The notes: generated from the sequence alone by a model not told the origin. A stretch of 64,000 nucleotides of DNA from Candidatus Bathyarchaeota archaeon (GCA_026014735.1 JAOZHT010000001.1:310001-374000); one strand, 5' to 3'; shown: positions 25,889 through 34,931, counted from the first letter of the stretch. Made by a program: numbers and translations.

Positions 25889-26568
25889 TGGAGAATGCAT
25901 TCAAGCCATTTGAGGGACTTATAGATCAAAAGGATTTCAACGGCTTTTTTAATAGTTTTCCCAATGCTGAAGAGAAAAAACATTTTGCACGCGCAAGCTT
26001 CATGCTTCAACGGGCGACGAAGTGCAAGAAATGCGATTCCGATATAGCTATAGCTTTGCTCTGCTCCTCAGTCGAGGCGATTAGTGCCGGAAAATCAATC
26101 ATATTCAAGGACTGGTTACTTGGGCAATCAATTAATAATCTCGCAAACAAAGACGAACGCGAAGTAAGGAATGAGATTAATAAGTCATATGAAGCTTTCT
26201 TGAAGTCCAAAGAACGAGAGGGTATAGCTTTTAACTTTTGGCAGTTCATAACGAGCCATTGCCCCACAGGATTGAGAAAGCCACCGATAATTGTTTACAA
26301 AGGTGAGGGAGATCCATTTGATATTACTATAAAGGGATTATACTCTCGATTTAGATCACTTTTCCTCCATGAAGGTGTTGGTTTCGCTGGAATCGCTGAT
26401 GAGAAACACGTTGATGAAGAAGGCGAGGAGATTCAAATGATTGCCATTCCACTGCTTTTGAAGATGGGGAATGCGTATGTTTCAGTCGAATTAACAAAAA
26501 TAAAAGATTGGTTTTATGAAGTCGTGGTAAATAGTCTATTGTCGTATCTTAAGGAACAGAAGAAATAG
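25876..26568 (+). CDS. HEPN-like protein with Rx4H motif
   Basis: A 230-residue helical protein. The segment HFARASFMLQRATKC ... DIAIALLCSSVEAIS resembles the first helices of Apea/Swt1-type HEPN domains, and YSRFRSLFLHEG contains Arg-(4)-His, the active-site pattern of HEPN ribonucleases, followed by a C-terminal LLSYLKEQKK helix. HEPN proteins in mobile elements often act as RNases in abortive infection or toxin systems. It sits on the plus strand inside the minus-strand structural operon, and converges with the TPR-type gene. RNase activity is inferred only from the motif. Confidence 0.6.
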   Translation: MERLMENAFKPFEGLIDQKDFNGFFNSFPNAEEKKHFARASFMLQRATKCKKCDSDIAIALLCSSVEAISAGKSIIFKDWLLGQSINNLANKDEREVRNEINKSYEAFLKSKEREGIAFNFWQFITSHCPTGLRKPPIIVYKGEGDPFDITIKGLYSRFRSLFLHEGVGFAGIADEKHVDEEGEEIQMIAIPLLLKMGNAYVSVELTKIKDWFYEVVVNSLLSYLKEQKK

Positions 26569-26619
26569 TGGAAATTAATGCCTGATTTTATTCTTGGCAA
26601 TTATTTGCGTGGGATTGAT

Positions 26620-28221
26620 TTAACTGCTCGGCGACAGTGGAACAAAGATATTTGGTTCTTCTTTTGACCATTGCATGAACGGCGGTCTGATTTTTTGAAT
26701 AATCATTTCAGCTTCTTCCCACGCTTCATCCTCGACGCAGTATGTAACTTCCATTAGAGCATCTGCATATTTTGGATTTTCCAGTTTTGAGGATGACTTG
26801 AAGGCTTTTTCAATAGCATAGTTTTCCCATTTTCTGTCTTTAATTTCTGATGCTTCGTCAACTATCCAGAGGTAAGCTTTCATTATTAAAAAGTCGGAGA
26901 GGTTGGAATCCGTAATTGCCGTCTTTGACTTAGCGATTGCATCCAGTTCTTTTTCTTTATCGCCTCGAAAATGATATGCTTTGGCAATAAAAGCCCATTC
27001 CATTCCTACATCAAAGGAATCCTTAGTTTCTTCAAACACGGCTAGTGACTTTTTTAAGTAACTTAAGAATTTTTTTGGCTTGTTCTTGAGGCGGTAATTG
27101 CAGGCAATGTTGTGAAGACATATTCCTTTGTCTATCGGTTCGATGTTTGGCATTTTGAGGCATTCTTCGAGAATGTAGATCGCTGAGTCATACTGCTTCA
27201 GCGCAGAAAATGTCTCGCCAGCCTTGAAAGCATAGTCAGCTATCTTTACGGGGTTCTTTATCCAGCGAATGTTAGCCTTAATTGCTTCTTCAGCATCTTT
27301 TCTTTTGTACTTTATTGGATATTTTCTTTTGAGCAGCTGCTCCTTGATTGTCGCTGACTTGATAGTACGATACCACTTTAACGCTATCGAGTTTTCGATA
27401 AGAGTAAAGAAAATTTCAAGAAGTGAACCGCCATGCTCAATGTGCGGAACCAGCCATTGATTTTCTTTGGCTTGCCCGTATTTGTTGGTGATTATTTGAA
27501 GCGAAACTTTTTGGTACTCCCAGAAACGTTCGAGGCACGTTATATCTGTGGATTCGACCAGTCTTAGGGCAGCGGTTGAATAGTGTATTCTATCAACCAT
27601 TGCTTCATACGGAAACCTTGCAGCCTCTTGAACTAACTGCAGTTCTAGAGCAACAGCACCCTCAAGCTCTCCAATTTCGGACATATCGCTAAAAGTTGTT
27701 GAGTATCGCCGTTCCTTCTTGCTTTGTTTACCTCGTCCTTTTTTGTAGACCATTAGAGGGTTGAAAAAGATTTCAGGATGGTCTTTTCTGACTCGTCTAA
27801 GGTTGCGGTCTGACTGCCATTTATCTTGAAGGCTTAATGGCGGCATGTTTTTCGTCGACTTGTCGGCTGCCTTATACGGCATTGCTTTTTCTGGATGGAG
27901 CAAGTCGAGGAGTACTAAGTAGCCTATTTCCCTGAGTTGATTATTGAACCAGTTTTTCCTTAAAAGTTCCCGTTTCCTTACGAATCGGTAGAAGCCAAAA
28001 TCTACCTCTCTATTCAAGAGAAAGTTGGATTCGTGGGCAAAGTTAGCGAGTATCTTCTTTCTCGCTTCAGCGTCGCTTGGGTCTACTTCCTTAAGCTTCT
28101 CAGCTGAGTATAACGCACGCCTGAAGTCCATTCGCATGCCTGGTTTCTGAATAAATTCTTTGATCGGTTGACTTTGTTCAGCGCTCATCGGTATTACAGA
28201 AAAAGAGGGGGTATTTGTCAT
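26620..28221 (-). CDS. TPR-repeat-like helical protein, cargo
   Basis: A 533-residue protein. Residues about 330-530 show tandem helix pairs of the TPR type, for example YAFKAGETFSALKQYDSAIYILEECLKM, GICLHNIACNYRLKNKPKKF and GMEWAFIAKAYHFRGDKEKEL. The N-terminal 200 residues are basic and helical with no family recognised. It converges with the HEPN-like gene (51 bases between stops). TPR proteins commonly serve as sensors or scaffolds in defence modules. The pairing with the HEPN-like gene is a hypothesis from position. Confidence 0.6.
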   Translation of the reverse strand: MTNTPSFSVIPMSAEQSQPIKEFIQKPGMRMDFRRALYSAEKLKEVDPSDAEARKKILANFAHESNFLLNREVDFGFYRFVRKRELLRKNWFNNQLREIGYLVLLDLLHPEKAMPYKAADKSTKNMPPLSLQDKWQSDRNLRRVRKDHPEIFFNPLMVYKKGRGKQSKKERRYSTTFSDMSEIGELEGAVALELQLVQEAARFPYEAMVDRIHYSTAALRLVESTDITCLERFWEYQKVSLQIITNKYGQAKENQWLVPHIEHGGSLLEIFFTLIENSIALKWYRTIKSATIKEQLLKRKYPIKYKRKDAEEAIKANIRWIKNPVKIADYAFKAGETFSALKQYDSAIYILEECLKMPNIEPIDKGICLHNIACNYRLKNKPKKFLSYLKKSLAVFEETKDSFDVGMEWAFIAKAYHFRGDKEKELDAIAKSKTAITDSNLSDFLIMKAYLWIVDEASEIKDRKWENYAIEKAFKSSSKLENPKYADALMEVTYCVEDEAWEEAEMIIQKIRPPFMQWSKEEPNIFVPLSPSS

Positions 28222-28461
28222 TTTGCCAAATCCCCTTTACTTGTGGTTCCTTGAAGCGCCGTATCGCCAATTGTTCGAGTTCATTTGGTTGCTTTTATTT
28301 TCATTTGATGCTTTTTGTTCTTGGTTGGTCACATTATTGGCCTCCAAGCTTAATTGGGCTAGAAAACTATTAGGAAAGTCGGACAGGATTCGCTAAAAAA
28401 GCCGAATTTTGCCTTTAGGCAAGCGTTATAAGCAGAATAGATAGAAAGACAAAGTCAAATA

Positions 28462-29148
28462 ATGGGATACGCGGTGGATAATCAAAGGTTTGGAATTAAG
28501 CTCCCTGACAGGGATGTAGAAAAGGTACTTTATGCTGTTAGGAGTAGCTCTGGATTTGTTGTTGGAGTCCCAAACTCAAATCGCCATTTGACTTTAATTC
28601 CTGAAGGAGAGTCGTTATCAGTTCATTTGACCTATCCGCCCGACAAGAGAATTCATCTCGGGCGAATTGATATACCAAGTTTAGCAAAAAAAGTTCTTTC
28701 TGAGTTCATCGTTCCAACCGAAATCCCCGAACCGGCTAGGGATGATAATGTTCTATACTTCACTGAAGAGTTTTCCAATTTGTTTAATTCGCTTGAAAAG
28801 TCATTGATAAGGAAGTCAGCAAACAAAGATTTGTCCTATCTTGATATTGACGGCCTGACTTTAGCGGCACCATCGCTTTTTCAGCCGGTTGTTTCTTCAC
28901 CTCAAAGATACTTTGGCAGAAGTTCGGCTTCGGATTTTCTATCTAACAGCGAGACCTCGTTTGGGCTACTTGATTATGCGATACCAGTTGTCAAATGTGA
29001 CGGTGACCTTTTTCGAATGAGCTTGCCCTTCATCACCAGCCCTGACCCGATTTCATCTATGCTTGATAGTTTAGGCTTGAAGGGATTAGGGATGAATATC
29101 ATAAGTGAAGATATACTCAAATGTCTGAATGTGGAACAACTTTTCTAG
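28462..29148 (+). CDS. Uncharacterised cargo protein between portal and neck genes
   Basis: A 228-residue protein, start ATG at 28462 after a 240-base gap with no gene. The first half is beta-rich (LYAVRSSSGFVVGVPNSN, LSVHLTYPPDKRIHLGRIDI) and the second mixed. No membrane segment and no known motif are visible. Convergent with the portal gene, 61 bases apart. Third member of the cargo insert. Confidence 0.55.
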   Translation: MGYAVDNQRFGIKLPDRDVEKVLYAVRSSSGFVVGVPNSNRHLTLIPEGESLSVHLTYPPDKRIHLGRIDIPSLAKKVLSEFIVPTEIPEPARDDNVLYFTEEFSNLFNSLEKSLIRKSANKDLSYLDIDGLTLAAPSLFQPVVSSPQRYFGRSSASDFLSNSETSFGLLDYAIPVVKCDGDLFRMSLPFITSPDPISSMLDSLGLKGLGMNIISEDILKCLNVEQLF

Positions 29149-29209
29149 CTGCTCTGTCGAAGGGTTCAATGCTTAGCTCAGGATACTTCCAGATTAGGTA
29201 CTTTCTCGG

Positions 29210-30430
29210 TCAGGGTGTTTTTGGCGGAGCGTTGTCGTCCCACAATTCCCAGCCTAAAACTTTCACTGCATTCTTGCGGAACTCATCCGGTCTAATAAGG
29301 TTCTTTTCAGCCGCAGCAATCAAATCAGAAGGAACCAACTCCGGCGTTTCGGGGCTACCATAATTCAACCTCGCCTTAGCCTTAACTGGATCAAGCCCAG
29401 CTTGAGTAATAATAGGCAAGAAAAGTTCCCGCTCCACTTGACGCTTAATGTAACGTTGAACTGGTTTTATGAGCATATCCTGCAGGTCGAGGGCTGCTCT
29501 AGCCGATGCCTCGGTAAAGCCAGGAGTGCTAAAAAGTCGCGGCAGAGGCGTTTCCAAGCCCAGATAGAACTGATTAATGATATGATCGACGTAGTAAGCA
29601 AAACCAGAGCGAGGGTCAATCGTAACAGGCTTCACATCGATTTTTTTGTTATAGAATAGCCAAGCGCCCTCTTCATCCCGATTCTTAATTGCCTGCTCAA
29701 ACTGCTTGCAGGTTTGCTCATCGACACCCTCCAACATCGCCAAAACGTCAGGTCCAGCATATTTCTCAAAAATCTTGGGCATTATACGCTCGATTTTAGC
29801 TTTCATCCAAGCAACAGCCGGGCGCTTATCCGAATCAACGGTCAATGTGTGCAAAAGCACCTGCAGCAAGCCAACCCCATAGCCAGAGGGAATATCGCCG
29901 TCTAAGCGCCAGTGAATAACCGCTTCTGGCTTTAATTCCCCGTCTTGATTGCTATTGCCGCGATAGCTGCTTTTTAGCTGATAGCCTGTGACCTTGTAAG
30001 GAAGCTTTAGGTTGGGAACACTACTAAGCCCTATGCGCTGGACAGCATCGATGGGCATGCGTAAGGTTTCGGTGAGTTTGTCAGGAGTTAATTTAAGCCA
30101 AAAATCGTTCCCGCAGCCAATCAGCGGCTTAGCCATATCATTTAGCAAGCCGTCCAAGTTGACCTCTTCGCAGAAATTGTCCACGATGGCTTTGGCTTCC
30201 TTTGCCTTATCATAGGTTTCGTCCACGGTAGTGTAGAAGCCCATGCCAACTGTGGAGGCAGCCAATAGGTCCACGCTTGCCTTGCAGGTTGGGTCACGTT
30301 CATAGAGTTTCATAACATCAATTAGGGGAATGCATGAAGTGTCAAAGAATACTCTACCATTTGGCTTTGCCACGCCTGAAACAGGCGCATAATAGAGGAC
30401 CTCACGGATTTTTCTGTAAACGCTACTCAA
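29210..30430 (-). CDS. Portal protein
   Basis: A 406-residue protein with the HK97-type portal pattern: LYERDPTCKASVDLLAAS near residue 40, a domain with NDFWLKLTPD and AVIHWRLDGDIPSGYGVGLLQ, then a helical stem region and the ending clip region with GLETPLPRLFSTPGFTEASARAALDLQ. Twelve copies would form the DNA gate at one capsid vertex. It is followed upstream by the capsid gene (60 bases). Length is at the short end for portals. Confidence 0.8.
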   Translation of the reverse strand: MSSVYRKIREVLYYAPVSGVAKPNGRVFFDTSCIPLIDVMKLYERDPTCKASVDLLAASTVGMGFYTTVDETYDKAKEAKAIVDNFCEEVNLDGLLNDMAKPLIGCGNDFWLKLTPDKLTETLRMPIDAVQRIGLSSVPNLKLPYKVTGYQLKSSYRGNSNQDGELKPEAVIHWRLDGDIPSGYGVGLLQVLLHTLTVDSDKRPAVAWMKAKIERIMPKIFEKYAGPDVLAMLEGVDEQTCKQFEQAIKNRDEEGAWLFYNKKIDVKPVTIDPRSGFAYYVDHIINQFYLGLETPLPRLFSTPGFTEASARAALDLQDMLIKPVQRYIKRQVERELFLPIITQAGLDPVKAKARLNYGSPETPELVPSDLIAAAEKNLIRPDEFRKNAVKVLGWELWDDNAPPKTP

Positions 30431-30490
30431 TGCTTAGACCCCGAAAGATTTGATACCCAAAAAAAGGGAAAAAAACGGCGAATGCACCGC

Positions 30491-31444
30491 TTAAGTGATT
30501 GTCGTCTTGATGTTTGTCATTCTTGCAATGCCTTTGGAATCCAGGACGCCTAGTCCGAAGCGAGTTGTGGCTCTGACACCGTATTTGCCGTTCTTGACAT
30601 CTTCCCAGTCCTCGACAGTTACGTCTCGGCGCAGAAGCATCGCGGAGGCAACACGGGTATCGATGGCGAATGCAACACCGTTGGTGACAAGTGGGCTTGA
30701 AACAATCTTCATGCCTAAAGCGCCACTAACAACGCCAGCTTCGAGGTCAGTTTGTGCGGAAGGTAAAGACTGTGCGTTTGTGAAAGTGCTATCGTTGAGG
30801 AGTTGCGCAACCTGCATATCATTTAGGGCGATAACAGTTGCTCTGCGCTTCTCAGACTTAACAGCATGCCACAAGCTAAGCAGTTTTGTCCAACTCATCA
30901 CAGTACCGCCACCCGCCAAATCTGCGCCAGTAGCTAAATCAGCAGCTAAAACAGCAGTGTATAGTGCCAGAATCTTCTCGGTTTCTTTGACTCCTAAAGC
31001 GTTACCGATGTTCTGTGTTGCACGGTCCATGACGTTCCAAGATGCGTCTTCAAGGTATTCCCTGGTCCACTCGTCTGAAGAATCTGCCAGAATGTTTGCG
31101 TTGATGTCAACAGTTGAGGCTTTTTTGCCTGAGAGCCGGGTAACTGTGCCTTCAGCGTATTCGTAAGCAACTGCGCCTGCATCGATTGGGAAGCGTTCCA
31201 TGGCTTCGTTGGTTGGCATTACGTTGATTATGCTACGGCCAATCATTTCGGGCCATGCAGCATCAACCATCGTATCGTGCATTCTGCCAAGAGCGCCTGA
31301 CATATCGCTGAAAAAGCCTTCCTTCACGCCCAAAGCGGAATATCGCTTCAGGAATGGATGGTCGGTTTTCAGCTTGAGCTTCTCCATGACTTCTTTGAAT
31401 CCGGCGTCTTTCTGCATCAATGACTCGTAAAGTTTCGGCTTCAT
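30491..31444 (-). CDS. Major capsid protein, HK97 fold
   Basis: A 317-residue protein: helical N-terminus, then a long E-loop-like region with AGAVAYEYAEGTVTRLSGKKAS, a spine helix region RATQNIGNALGVKETEKILALYTAVL, and a late VALNDMQVAQLL / IKTTIT end. Gene order (portal, capsid, decoration, protease) supports it. Its start codon overlaps the stop of the decoration gene (31444), so the two are translationally coupled. Would assemble the icosahedral shell after cleavage or exchange of the scaffold. Confidence 0.75.
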   Translation of the reverse strand: MKPKLYESLMQKDAGFKEVMEKLKLKTDHPFLKRYSALGVKEGFFSDMSGALGRMHDTMVDAAWPEMIGRSIINVMPTNEAMERFPIDAGAVAYEYAEGTVTRLSGKKASTVDINANILADSSDEWTREYLEDASWNVMDRATQNIGNALGVKETEKILALYTAVLAADLATGADLAGGGTVMSWTKLLSLWHAVKSEKRRATVIALNDMQVAQLLNDSTFTNAQSLPSAQTDLEAGVVSGALGMKIVSSPLVTNGVAFAIDTRVASAMLLRRDVTVEDWEDVKNGKYGVRATTRFGLGVLDSKGIARMTNIKTTIT

Positions 31445-31869
31445 TATCGCACCTCAATAAACAGTAGGTCAGTATCTTGCGCAGCAGTCTCTAGTGCATA
31501 GCCAAGTTTGCGGTTGAAGAAAATTGTGTATTTCGCCGCTCCGCCTTCGTCAACAGCTTGGTCGACAAGTTGAATCACTTTGCCAGCGGCAGCACTGCAA
31601 ACCGCTGTTCCTCTTGTTATAGCGCCGCCAGCTGTCACTTTGACTCTGCCACGGGTTAGCACTGGGCACTGTTGACCAGTTAGAACGGTTTTTGTCGCAA
31701 TTCCTATCGCGTTGTCTCCGCCTGGGCTGGTGGAAACCTTATCGTCTGCACTCAAGTAAACCGGTGAGCCTTTGGTGATGCCTGCAGCCGCTTCAAAAGA
31801 TTCGATAACGGCATTTGGGTCGTCAGTTTCGCCTACAGCCATCCAAGATTTTCCAGTTAGATCAGTCAT
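31444..31869 (-). CDS. Capsid decoration-type protein (DUF2190-like)
   Basis: A 141-residue beta-rich protein with the block AAAGITKGSPVYLSADDKV...GDNAIGIATKTVLTGQQCPVL and RGRVKVTAGGAITRGTAVCS, the pattern of DUF2190-type decoration proteins that sit at capsid threefold axes. Nearly identical in its first 80 residues to the partial protein at 1-246. Directly upstream of and coupled with the capsid gene. Confidence 0.7.
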   Translation of the reverse strand: MTDLTGKSWMAVGETDDPNAVIESFEAAAGITKGSPVYLSADDKVSTSPGGDNAIGIATKTVLTGQQCPVLTRGRVKVTAGGAITRGTAVCSAAAGKVIQLVDQAVDEGGAAKYTIFFNRKLGYALETAAQDTDLLFIEVR

Positions 31870-31946
31870 TTGAAATCAATCTCCCTGTTTTTGCGTTCAC
31901 ACCAGTTCGTCCTGGCGCTACTAGCCCCACACAAGTGAGCATAAAA

Positions 31947-32159
31947 CTAAGGGCCTCCAGCTTTAGCGGCAGCCTTTTTTGGCTTCGCTTGTAGTTCCTT
32001 AACTTGGGCTTCTAACTGCTGAATTCGCTTGTACATATTGCGGACAACGCGACCAAGCATTTCGTTATGAGGTATTGCTCTGCTTGCAAATTCGATGACG
32101 GCGTCAGCTTCCGCATCATCGACTTCGTGAAGTTGTCCCTCGGCAGATTTCTCAGCCAT
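31947..32159 (-). CDS. Small coiled-coil protein next to the protease
   Basis: Seventy residues: acidic N-terminal half (HEVDDAEADAVIEF), then a helix RNMYKRIQQLEAQVKELQAK with heptads and a Lys/Ala tail. It starts directly after the protease stop (32159/32160) and is missing in provirus A. It may be a scaffold or internal head protein. Confidence 0.6.
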   Translation of the reverse strand: MAEKSAEGQLHEVDDAEADAVIEFASRAIPHNEMLGRVVRNMYKRIQQLEAQVKELQAKPKKAAAKAGGP

Positions 32160-33083
32160 TTACTTGCTACCTTCCATATCCTCAAGTTTATGGATAACAC
32201 GCTGCAGGTCCTGACACATACGTTGAGGGCCAAGTCTCCATGAACGCTGAATCATTGGCGCAGGTAGCACTTCCTTAACCATCTTGACAGCTTCAGAAAC
32301 CGGCATTAGTTTGGATGGGTTCTTGAGCAAGTCCACACCGGGTACAAGCTGCTTTAGCTGCTCAACTGTCCTGTTGGCTTCTGCAAGTTTACCCTCTGCA
32401 GCCACCAACTTACCTTCAGTTTCCGAAAGCTTCGTTTTTATACCGTCTATTTCAAGGGAATTTTTCTCGCCGATCTTAGCAGCGACTTTCTCAGCGACAC
32501 TTTCAATGTCTTTTTCGTCCAACCCCTCAACTCCATTACGAAGGCTCTCTAAAACTTGGATGTTGGTTTCGGGAATACCGGGCACTGCAACAAGCGACAT
32601 CTCCGCGTTATGCAATCCATGCGGCACATTCGCTGAATCAAGGGTGTCGTAGTCTGCCCCAACACTCACATGCTGAATCAAGCCATTTCGGATTTTTTCA
32701 GCAATAGTGGGGTCGTAAATCTCCGCCTCATACAGCAAGCCTTTGGTTTGAGCGTCAAAAGTGCAGTTAGTGACCTTTCCAATGGCGTTGTTAACGGTTA
32801 CATGCTCAAGATAGAGAGGTGACCCGATGAGTTTAGGAGCAAAAGCCTGTAGTTCCTCAGGGGTGTAAACGTTATGGTTACGGGACATACCCGCAGTCAT
32901 AGCAACGCCAGCAATCCGTAGAGGCTTGCCCTCAGTGGCTTCCAGCACTCTAAACGGCAGAATCGAAGCTATATGTTCATGCAACGGCTTGTTTTTTCCT
33001 GAACCTTCACTCAAGCGGCAACAGACCCAAATGCGGTCAACCCGGGGAAAAACAGCAAGCCCGCAGCCCCGGGGAGAGGTCAA
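32160..33083 (-). CDS. Prohead protease fused to scaffold-like coiled coil
   Basis: Up to 307 residues. The first 35 residues do not match the provirus A protein; a TTG at 33014 would give a start equivalent to that protein and is more likely. The protease part has a His in YLEHV with NAIGKV, and a Ser in LIQHVSVGADYD. From about residue 185 a charged coiled coil (EKDIESVAEKVAAKIGEKN, KLSETEGKLVAAEGKL) looks like a scaffold, then a basic C-terminal RSWRLGPQRMCQDLQR segment conserved in both proviruses. Cuts the scaffold and perhaps capsid during head maturation. Confidence 0.75.
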   Translation of the reverse strand: MTSPRGCGLAVFPRVDRIWVCCRLSEGSGKNKPLHEHIASILPFRVLEATEGKPLRIAGVAMTAGMSRNHNVYTPEELQAFAPKLIGSPLYLEHVTVNNAIGKVTNCTFDAQTKGLLYEAEIYDPTIAEKIRNGLIQHVSVGADYDTLDSANVPHGLHNAEMSLVAVPGIPETNIQVLESLRNGVEGLDEKDIESVAEKVAAKIGEKNSLEIDGIKTKLSETEGKLVAAEGKLAEANRTVEQLKQLVPGVDLLKNPSKLMPVSEAVKMVKEVLPAPMIQRSWRLGPQRMCQDLQRVIHKLEDMEGSK

Positions 33084-33376
33084 AGCTTACCGCTTTCCCC
33101 AGAGCTGTCTACACAAAATAGCGCTATCACTAAACAGTCCTTATAAGAATTAACATATAGCTAAACGCCATTTCTGTCAAATCTTTGATAAAAACATCTT
33201 TAGATTGCTGACTTATAGTAGAGAACGCTGAAAAACTTGCTAATTTATTAGCTTGTAAACCACCGTTTCTCATCGAAGTAGGCTAGTTTTCCCACTTTTG
33301 ACACTTTTATTTAAAATACAAAGGATTTTTCCCATGTAGATTGAGGACTCTATGGGGGAGTTTGCGGTGGGAGATT
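33084..33376. other. Non-coding stretch upstream of the protease
   Basis: Almost 300 bases with no supported gene. It is AT-rich, and would hold the promoter of the leftward structural operon (protease to tail). I see no strong repeat. Confidence 0.4.
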
Positions 33377-33526
33377 TCACACTTCTGGAAAGAGAACCTT
33401 TACTTTTTCTGTCACTTCAATAGCTCCCACCTGTTTGAAAATGTTGATTTTATCAGTTACATTCCAGTACTCTGCGAGTTTGCCATCAACGATGCCGTAG
33501 ATATCAATAGCTTTCGATGTTATCTT
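33377..33526 (-). pseudogene. SnoaL/NTF2-like gene fragment
   Basis: Reading leftward, codons give AIDIYGIVDGKLAEYWNVTD and continue to a stop at 33377-33379 after FPEV. The pattern IDIYRI-x-DGK-x-x-E-x-W is the C-terminal signature of SnoaL-like (nuclear transport factor 2 fold) proteins. The frame is closed upstream by a TAA at 33527-33529 and has no start, so only the last 50 residues of such a protein survive. Confidence 0.6.
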
Positions 33527-33539
33527 TTAGCGTGCGCTT

Positions 33540-33665
33540 TCAAATATATAGCGCATTCCAGTACGTACCCATAACGTAGAACCGGGTTTCCAAGTAGCTA
33601 TATTCTTTTTTCGAATCTTCACAAGCGTCTACGACAATATGTCCCATTTGTTTTTGCTTATACAT
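33540..33665 (-). CDS. 41-residue protein family, copy B
   Basis: Starts MYKQKQMGHIVVDACEDS and ends MGTYWNALYI. The ATG at 33665 lies within the last codons of copy A (8-base overlap), so it is probably translated by coupling with it. Conserved with copies A and C: KQ-x-Q, GHIV, ACE, SY-x-E-x-RFY, MG-x-YW-x-x-LY. No family recognised. The stop is at 33540-33542, next to the SnoaL-like fragment. Confidence 0.65.
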   Translation of the reverse strand: MYKQKQMGHIVVDACEDSKKEYSYLETRFYVMGTYWNALYI

Positions 33666-33783
33666 ATAGCTCACTCCAATACTTGCCCATTATGTAGAAT
33701 CTGGTTTCTGTGTAGCTCGATTCTTCATTTGAAGCTTCACAAGCGTTTAGGACAATATGTCCCATTTGTTCTTGTTTATTCAT
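33658..33783 (-). CDS. 41-residue protein family, copy A
   Basis: Starts MNKQEQMGHIVLNACEAS and ends MGKYWSELYV, with the same length and pattern as copies B and C. An ATG at 33792 in frame is a less likely start because the other copies begin at MNKQ/MYKQ. It is divergent from the coiled-coil regulator gene at 33879 and probably shares its control region. Small soluble protein, function unknown; the conserved Cys and His could bind metal, but one of each is too few for a zinc finger. Confidence 0.7.
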   Translation of the reverse strand: MNKQEQMGHIVLNACEASNEESSYTETRFYIMGKYWSELYV

Positions 33784-33827
33784 TTTTTGCATGTGTTTTT
33801 CATCATCAAAACTACATAAAGCACCAA

Positions 33828-33845
33828 TATGGATATATACCTTTA
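33828..33845. promoter_or_regulatory. Divergent TATA region between 41-residue gene and regulator
   Basis: The block ATGGATATATACCTTTAG reads as a TATA box in both directions (GATATATAC / GTATATATC). The rightward ATG is at 33879, the leftward one at 33783, both 35-50 bases away. Confidence 0.5.
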
Positions 33846-33878
33846 GGGAAGTAGAATATACAAAAAGAGATGTAGAAA

Positions 33879-34643
33879 ATGGTAACTGCAACCCAAAACG
33901 AGGAGTCTATGATCGACTTATTGAATGACCTCAGGCAAGAGGTAAAGAGCTTAAGAAATGACATGAATCTAATCGAGGAATCAGTCTTAAAGCAACGCTT
34001 AAAGGCAATCGAAGAAACCCTATCCCAAAATCACCTAGTGGTCTACGCTCAGCAAAGATCTGAAAACATTAACGAAGATCTTTCACGCAGCCTTAAACCA
34101 GATTGCGATAATAAAACCAAATGCTTAGAATATTTTCAAGCAAAAATTGACGACAGCACCCGAGCAATTAAAGAATCAGGAGCAAAAAAAGCAATATCCG
34201 ATATTGAGGACAAAATTGCCGAGAACGAGTTAATGCTTGAAAAAACCAGAGGTCAAAAATGCGAAGCTTGTTTTGGGAACTTCCACAAGAAACTAAAACG
34301 TGAAAAGAGGGCCTATCAAGAAATCGTTCTAGTAGAAGACATAAACAAACCCGAGAGTGCTGAGGCGTTAGATATTCAGTTTCTCGTGAACGATTTGTTT
34401 GAACCACTCGCAAATTGTTCGCGCCTTAAAATTCTCTTGTCAGTTTGTGAAGGGAAAAAGAGCTTTTCTGAATTGTCTAAAATTGTAAATCTTAAGGCAG
34501 GTCACCTGGCTTTTCATCTTAAGAAACTTGCGGATGCAAGGCTGATAGCACAGGAAGCATCCAAAGGAGATTATGTTGCTACTCAAAGGGGACTTGGTTT
34601 CATTAAGAAAATGAGTTCTTTTTCAAACCTTGACACAGTATAA
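33879..34643 (+). CDS. Coiled-coil / ArsR-type winged-helix regulator
   Basis: A 254-residue protein. The N-terminal 40 residues form a coiled coil (LLNDLRQEVKSLRNDMNLIEE) that is repeated almost exactly in the 38-residue protein at 35818-35934. The middle has more heptads and cysteines (C84-like, CEACFGNFHKKL) which may sense a ligand or metal. Residues about 175-245 are an ArsR-like winged helix: NCSRLKILLSVCEGKKSFSEL, LKAGHLAFHLKKLADARLI, then a YVATQRGLGFI wing. Probably a dimeric repressor of the cargo genes around it. Confidence 0.7.
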   Translation: MVTATQNEESMIDLLNDLRQEVKSLRNDMNLIEESVLKQRLKAIEETLSQNHLVVYAQQRSENINEDLSRSLKPDCDNKTKCLEYFQAKIDDSTRAIKESGAKKAISDIEDKIAENELMLEKTRGQKCEACFGNFHKKLKREKRAYQEIVLVEDINKPESAEALDIQFLVNDLFEPLANCSRLKILLSVCEGKKSFSELSKIVNLKAGHLAFHLKKLADARLIAQEASKGDYVATQRGLGFIKKMSSFSNLDTV

Positions 34644-34722
34644 ATAGTCTCCAATTTACTTTCTTTACTTTATTGATTTTAATGGATTGCCGGGCATCCA
34701 TCCTTCACCGCCGCTTAACTTT

Positions 34723-34848
34723 TTAAGTATATAGCTCATTCCAGTACTTACCCATAACGTAAAATCTATTTTCCAAGTAGCTTGATTCTTCTTTAAAATC
34801 TTCACAAGCGTTTACGACAATATGTCCAATTTGTTCTTGCTTATTCAT
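34723..34848 (-). CDS. 41-residue protein family, copy C
   Basis: Starts MNKQEQIGHIVVNACEDF and ends MGKYWNELYT; ATG at 34848 preceded by the ribosome-binding site AGAGGTGG. Same length as copies A and B, on the other side of the regulator gene 33879-34643. The clean ribosome-binding site and the mostly conservative differences support a real gene. Confidence 0.7.
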   Translation of the reverse strand: MNKQEQIGHIVVNACEDFKEESSYLENRFYVMGKYWNELYT

Positions 34849-34931
34849 TTTTCCACCTCTATTTCTCTTTTTATCAAAGGAATAATGGAAGATTAAGCTT
34901 TGTTTGCATGGTTCACCAGCTTTTTGGTGTC

